Below, in pieces: positions 5,232 through 8,578 of a DNA stretch of 8,578 bases. Under the pieces are notes generated by a model. The model had not been told where the DNA came from. It saw only the letters and a list, made by a program, of their open reading frames with translations, and searched no databases. The stretch comes from Candidatus Thorarchaeota archaeon. Lineage in GTDB: Archaea > Asgardarchaeota > Thorarchaeia > Thorarchaeales > Thorarchaeaceae. Location of the stretch: assembly GCA_029856425.1 (NCBI GenBank), contig JAHQWZ010000066.1, positions 1 to 8,578 of the forward strand. The letters run 5' to 3'. The number at the start of each line of letters is the position of its first letter. Position 1 is the stretch's first letter. Position numbers and translations under genes: made by a program.

Positions 5232-6929
5232 ATGCGACTCGCTTTTCATCTGAAGGTGGACCAAGTGGTAAGACAAATAGCTCTTGAGTTCGCATTTCGT
5301 GAGAAAGGTAAGAAACTGATTGTTGATGATGATGACATTGGATTAGCGATGGCTTTTGCCTTGGCAGAGTCCAATAGAAAAGCCAAGTCAAAGATAACAC
5401 AGCTTGCTCCTGTGGCATTTCCATACTGGATTGTGCAGGTGTCCGACACAAGCTCTATCTTGTTGTCAGCTATAGGCGAGTCGTCAGTAACGCTTGAGCT
5501 GAGCGAAAATACTGCGATAGGCCCAGTAAGAAGAATCATCAGTAATGAAACAAGTGAGATAAAGGACATCCCAGAAGCTATTGAGAAGGCACTTCCATTA
5601 CTTAGAGAAGTGGAGCCAAAGGTCCATCATATAGAAAATATCCAACTGCCAGATATCCTTGTTGCACTAGGAAAGAGGTATGTTGAGGTGGACCCAAATG
5701 CAAAAATCAACTCCCTGGAGATGAAGATTGATTCTCAGACAGCCCTTAATGTAAGTGAAGAATTCCAGCGTATCGTGGAAGATGCATCAACCAGGCGGGA
5801 TAATATTAAGGAACTGCACAGGCTGACAAAAGAGAAGCTTACCGATCGACTCAATGCATTGGATAATGTGATGACAGCAGAAATGGCTAGATGGGAGAAG
5901 AGATTCACAACTCAAGAGAAATCCTCAGAGCTAAAGATGGAGAAACTCAAAGAAAGGCTCTCGGACAACTCCTATAGGATTAAAGACCGGAGAAAGAAGG
6001 ACGAGAAGACTCTAGTTGCAGACTTTGTTCGAGTAACTGCTGAGCTTGAGAGATTCTTTGCTAATATAATGGAGGACATTAAAGCTACGAGAGGAGAAAT
6101 TGCAGGAAAAGCCTCGAACATCCAAGAAGCTATGGATATGTACAGGTCGCTAATCGACAATCTCACGGAAACTGTTCGGACATTCGATAGTGTTGCTGAC
6201 TCGATTGGAGATTATGCAGAAGCATCTATGCAAAGGGCGCTGGACTATGATGATGGAGTTGCCATTAGGATTCAGGAAGAGGAAGAGTCCACTAACTCTC
6301 AGATCTCAGAGCTTCAATCCAAAATAATAGAGCTCAAAGAAGAGATGGATGGAAAGAGAAGAGAGCTTAATGAATTGAAGAGAAAGGCAACTGATGCCGT
6401 TGATAGGATTGATGGTCTGGTTGAGAAACGGTTGGAGGAACTCCAGATAGAATTGAAGAATGTCACGCATTTGACATTGGACAACAATTCCATCAAGGAC
6501 CTGGCACCCCTCACCTTGTTGAGCATCATGACATATGTTGTCACTTATAGCAAAGGAAAACCGCTGGTCATCACTCCAATGTTGGTCCCAGAGGGCAGGT
6601 TTGGTCTGCCATGTGACAATGAGCCACTCGATAAGGATCTTGACAAATTCATCCGGACCGCTGTGACGAAACTAAGCAAAGACAGCCCATCATTCCAATC
6701 CGCATTGGATAAGGCATGTTCCACTGGAAATGTGTTCCAGAACCCAGATTCTGCTAAGATATTCAGCTCCGGAATCGATAAGCTTTGGGAACGGCAGGTG
6801 CTGAAGGAAGAAGTCCGAGAAACGCTAAAGCCATTATTCACCAAGCTTGTTGGGAAGTGTCAAAAATGCGGGTCAGACATAGGCACATCAGGCAAGTTTT
6901 GTCCCGAGTGTGGAGTGCCTCTTGTCTGA
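5232..6929 (+). CDS. Coiled-coil protein with C-terminal zinc ribbon
   Basis: This is a 565-residue cytoplasmic protein (start possibly 8 or 11 codons later, see the AT-rich box at 5217). Residues 1-140 form a mixed alpha/beta domain that contains 'LAPVAFPYWIVQVSDTSSIL'. Long charged helices with heptad character run from about 175 to 260 and 345 to 410, with a shorter helical stretch between. Residues 407-430 ('VTHLTLDNNSIKDLAPLTLL') match a single LRR unit; a globular segment follows. The end is a zinc ribbon: Cys543-x2-Cys546 and Cys557-x2-Cys560 in 'CQKCGSDIGTSGKFCPECG'. The architecture suggests an elongated scaffold or dimeric adaptor. No Walker motif is present, so it is not an SMC/Rad50-type ATPase. 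I do not recognise a named family. It lies 125 bases after the LRR gene and converges on the gene at 6989. Confidence 0.8.
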   Translation: MRLAFHLKVDQVVRQIALEFAFREKGKKLIVDDDDIGLAMAFALAESNRKAKSKITQLAPVAFPYWIVQVSDTSSILLSAIGESSVTLELSENTAIGPVRRIISNETSEIKDIPEAIEKALPLLREVEPKVHHIENIQLPDILVALGKRYVEVDPNAKINSLEMKIDSQTALNVSEEFQRIVEDASTRRDNIKELHRLTKEKLTDRLNALDNVMTAEMARWEKRFTTQEKSSELKMEKLKERLSDNSYRIKDRRKKDEKTLVADFVRVTAELERFFANIMEDIKATRGEIAGKASNIQEAMDMYRSLIDNLTETVRTFDSVADSIGDYAEASMQRALDYDDGVAIRIQEEEESTNSQISELQSKIIELKEEMDGKRRELNELKRKATDAVDRIDGLVEKRLEELQIELKNVTHLTLDNNSIKDLAPLTLLSIMTYVVTYSKGKPLVITPMLVPEGRFGLPCDNEPLDKDLDKFIRTAVTKLSKDSPSFQSALDKACSTGNVFQNPDSAKIFSSGIDKLWERQVLKEEVRETLKPLFTKLVGKCQKCGSDIGTSGKFCPECGVPLV

Positions 6930-6968
6930 GACAAAAAAAAGAAGTCAAGGGGATTGGAAAATCCCCTT
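6930..6968 (-). terminator. Hairpin plus T8 run terminating the minus-strand gene
   Basis: AAGGGGATT (6947-6955) and AATCCCCTT (6960-6968) form a perfect 9-bp stem with a 4-base loop. On the minus strand the stem follows the stop codon at 6989-6991 and is followed, after six bases, by eight T (6933-6940). This is the layout of an intrinsic terminator for the gene at 6989-7579. On the plus strand no T-run follows the stem. A third copy, AATCCCCTT at 6980-6988, could pair with the same left arm. T-runs alone can end archaeal transcripts, so the hairpin may serve RNA stability instead. Confidence 0.65.
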
Positions 6969-6988
6969 TGCACTCCGTGAATCCCCTT

Positions 6989-7579
6989 CTATGCGCCCCA
7001 ATTATACCTAAGAGTCAGTGTGATGTCGACATCCCAGACATCTGTCTTCCCGGATGCCTCAAACCAGACGACCCAGGTGTATGATGATGCGTAGTTGTAG
7101 AGGTCAATCCACTGATCAGTCGGATTTGAGTAAGTACCCTCGTCAACCAGATAAGCCGACAAGTCACCCCAAGTAGCTGCAGCATCAACAGTGCTCACAC
7201 TAGTTTCATACACAGCGATATGGATCGATAGTACCACACTGTCGGTTCCAGTGTCACGCACATAAACATCAAACAGCAAGTCAGGCACAATAGTTGTTTG
7301 TACTTCACTTGAAGACACTGAGAACCCTCCACGGTAATATATGGGAGAAATATCAATGTCTTGATTCTGGTAGTCCGCGATTAGCCTCTCGCTGTGGCCG
7401 CCATTGGTGGTTGTGATGCCATTGCTTCCAAGTCCAGGGAGGAGTACTATTATGATTCCAGCCACAACCACGATAGCAATGACTAGACCAACAATCAAGT
7501 TTGTCCCGCATCCACGACCCTTCTTGGGTGGAGCAGATGGCGCTTGATAATCATCAGGCGGTAATGGTATTTCAGTCAA
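6989..7579 (-). CDS. Type II single-pass membrane protein with exported beta-sandwich domain
   Basis: This is a 196-residue protein. The N-terminus (1-22) is Pro-rich and ends in PPKKGRG, cytoplasmic by the positive-inside rule. Residues 27-48 are a single strongly hydrophobic helix. A Gly/Thr-rich linker (49-62) follows, and then an exported domain of about 130 residues made of predicted strands ('PDLLFDVYVRDTGTDSVVLS', 'TWVVWFEASGKTDVWDVDIT') with no Cys after the membrane helix. The pattern fits a cell-surface Ig-like or jelly-roll domain; the ligand is unknown. The only in-frame start is TTG at 7577-7579, because a TGA lies two codons upstream. A tiny overlapping frame (ATG, three codons, TGA) ends inside the start region. 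The gene ends 59 bases from the convergent coiled-coil gene at the terminator hairpin, and the isomerase gene lies 89 bases upstream. Confidence 0.78.
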   Translation of the reverse strand: MTEIPLPPDDYQAPSAPPKKGRGCGTNLIVGLVIAIVVVAGIIIVLLPGLGSNGITTTNGGHSERLIADYQNQDIDISPIYYRGGFSVSSSEVQTTIVPDLLFDVYVRDTGTDSVVLSIHIAVYETSVSTVDAAATWGDLSAYLVDEGTYSNPTDQWIDLYNYASSYTWVVWFEASGKTDVWDVDITLTLRYNWGA

Positions 7580-7668
7580 AGTTCATTCCCCAAACAATTG
7601 TACAAGGTGTCTCCTAGCATCAGACTCTCTTATTACCGTTTTCGCGTCATCCTATAGCAGATGTACAC

Positions 7669-8578
7669 TCACCATCCATCAATCACAAACGAAAAGAATC
7701 TCTTGAATTTCTCTGCAAAGTCACCTAGTATGAGGACATGGTGATTTGCCAATGATTCTTCAAGGAAATAGGTCACCGGCTCCTGCAACTTCACACGTAC
7801 TTGAGTTCGGCAAGCAGCCTCGTTCTCAGGATTTTCAATAATGTCCCCTCTGGAAATCCAATATCGACTAAGATCCTCTCCAGAAACCTTCAGAACAGTA
7901 ACGGGTTGATGTGCAATGACTCCTCTTACACCAAGGCTCATTCCAGTTTCGAAATGCGTCATTAACCTGTAATTTGTAGTGAGTGAGGCAGGGATGGTGC
8001 AGTGTGCAAATGCAGCGATATTGGATGTGACGTCTATATCAATAACATTGGCCATGAAGACAGGTTTTCCAGTTATGAGTTTCGCGATTAGCATAGTGAA
8101 AGTAGAGGGTATATCACCCTCACAGCCGGCAACGAAGTGCTCTCGCTCATTGAGAGTCGAGAGTGCATAACATCCGGAGATTCTTATCTGCATTAGAAGA
8201 TTGAAGCATTCGATTGTCACCGCATCCATATCATTAGAATCTACAATCTCAGACACTCTCTGAGCAACTCTTGCAGCCTTCTCAACCTCCTCCTCTGGAA
8301 TATCAGTGCAAGATGCACTGTTCAGGAAACCTCTGAGTTGGGTCTCTGATTCTTCGCTCAATTGGGGAGATAAGTTGTCCAGTATGATATCCATAGGATA
8401 ATATTCGATAGTCAGCCCCCAACGATTCTTCACAGCAGCACTATTTACACTGGAGGCAATCAACCAATGTGAGGGCTTTCCAATAGTTCCAAGCTTGCTT
8501 TTTCCAATCCTTTCAGTTATGGCAGCAAATTGAACCCGAATCCTTAGTTGCTCAGCCAGCTCATCTAATGACCCGTGA
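7669..8578 (-). CDS. L-fucose isomerase-like sugar isomerase, C-terminal part (cut by right edge)
   Basis: The frame is open from the right edge to TGA 7669-7671 (302 visible codons). The TTG at 8461-8463 is internal, because 'RIGKSKLGTIGKPSHWLIAS' runs through it without break. The features are those of the L-fucose/L-arabinose isomerase superfamily (COG2407 type), which interconverts aldoses and ketoses with a divalent metal. They are 'GKPSHWLIAS'; 'ACYALS'-like 'GCYALSTLNE'; 'GCEGDIPSTFTML', whose Glu is the likely metal ligand/base; 'KPVFMANVIDID', with a candidate metal Asp; 'AHCTIP'; 'HFETG'; 'CRTQV'; and 'NHHVLILGD', with the likely metal His. The N-terminal roughly 150 residues are outside the window. 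The true substrate cannot be read from the motifs. It is probably part of sugar catabolism, located in the cytoplasm. Confidence 0.82.
   Translation of the reverse strand, partial: HGSLDELAEQLRIRVQFAAITERIGKSKLGTIGKPSHWLIASSVNSAAVKNRWGLTIEYYPMDIILDNLSPQLSEESETQLRGFLNSASCTDIPEEEVEKAARVAQRVSEIVDSNDMDAVTIECFNLLMQIRISGCYALSTLNEREHFVAGCEGDIPSTFTMLIAKLITGKPVFMANVIDIDVTSNIAAFAHCTIPASLTTNYRLMTHFETGMSLGVRGVIAHQPVTVLKVSGEDLSRYWISRGDIIENPENEAACRTQVRVKLQEPVTYFLEESLANHHVLILGDFAEKFKRFFSFVIDGW

Noticed and set aside
5800..6460. SMC/Rad50-like ATPase reading of the coiled-coil gene
   Set aside because: No Walker A, Walker B or ABC signature is present at either end; the C-terminus is a zinc ribbon.
6785..7084. 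Plus-strand 99-codon frame across the 3' end of the coiled-coil gene and the terminator
   Set aside because: It overlaps two better-supported genes in other frames and its composition is not protein-like.

Overview
The window looks like archaeal chromosomal DNA of moderate GC. Visible reasons are TATA-like elements at leaderless spacing, a winged-helix regulator paired with a membrane protein, single-pass surface proteins with Thr-rich or short stalks, small zinc-ribbon proteins, and a cytoplasmic leucine-rich-repeat protein. The style (LRR protein, Pro-rich N-terminus followed by one membrane helix and an exported beta domain) recalls Asgard archaea such as Thorarchaeota. That placement is an inference; there is no rRNA or other marker gene here.

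Layout. Positions 1-279 hold the 3' end of a plus-strand gene whose product ends in an OB-fold-like segment. Positions 422-775 hold a short plus-strand surface-protein C-terminus (end of a beta-sandwich, Thr-rich stalk, membrane anchor) with no signal peptide, probably a truncated gene. Positions 843-1791 are a minus-strand two-gene operon: a six-helix membrane protein followed by, and overlapping, a winged-helix regulator. Between its TATA-like box and its start codon lies a perfect 13-bp inverted repeat that also reads as two tandem 16-bp operators, a strong candidate autoregulatory site. Positions about 1861-2221 look empty at first, but carry two minus-strand coding remnants that overlap each other, one with an internal TAA and one without a start. 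They look like a decayed gene or operon running under the start of the next gene.

Positions 2211-6929 carry five plus-strand genes separated by gaps of about 80-130 bases: a class I methyltransferase resembling amino-sugar N-methyltransferases, a small zinc-ribbon protein, a protein I do not recognise, an LRR protein of 24-residue repeats, and a long coiled-coil protein ending in a zinc ribbon. The gaps are wide enough for separate promoters, so a shared function is not shown. Positions 6930-6988 are a convergent gap with a hairpin and a T-run that would terminate the minus-strand transcript. Positions 6989-7579 encode a type II membrane protein on the minus strand. From 7669 to the right edge is the C-terminal part of an L-fucose isomerase-like sugar isomerase, also minus strand.

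No tRNA, rRNA, CRISPR array or transposase was seen. The best leads are the tandem operator and the hidden minus-strand remnants. No convincing new multi-gene system could be established from the sequence alone.
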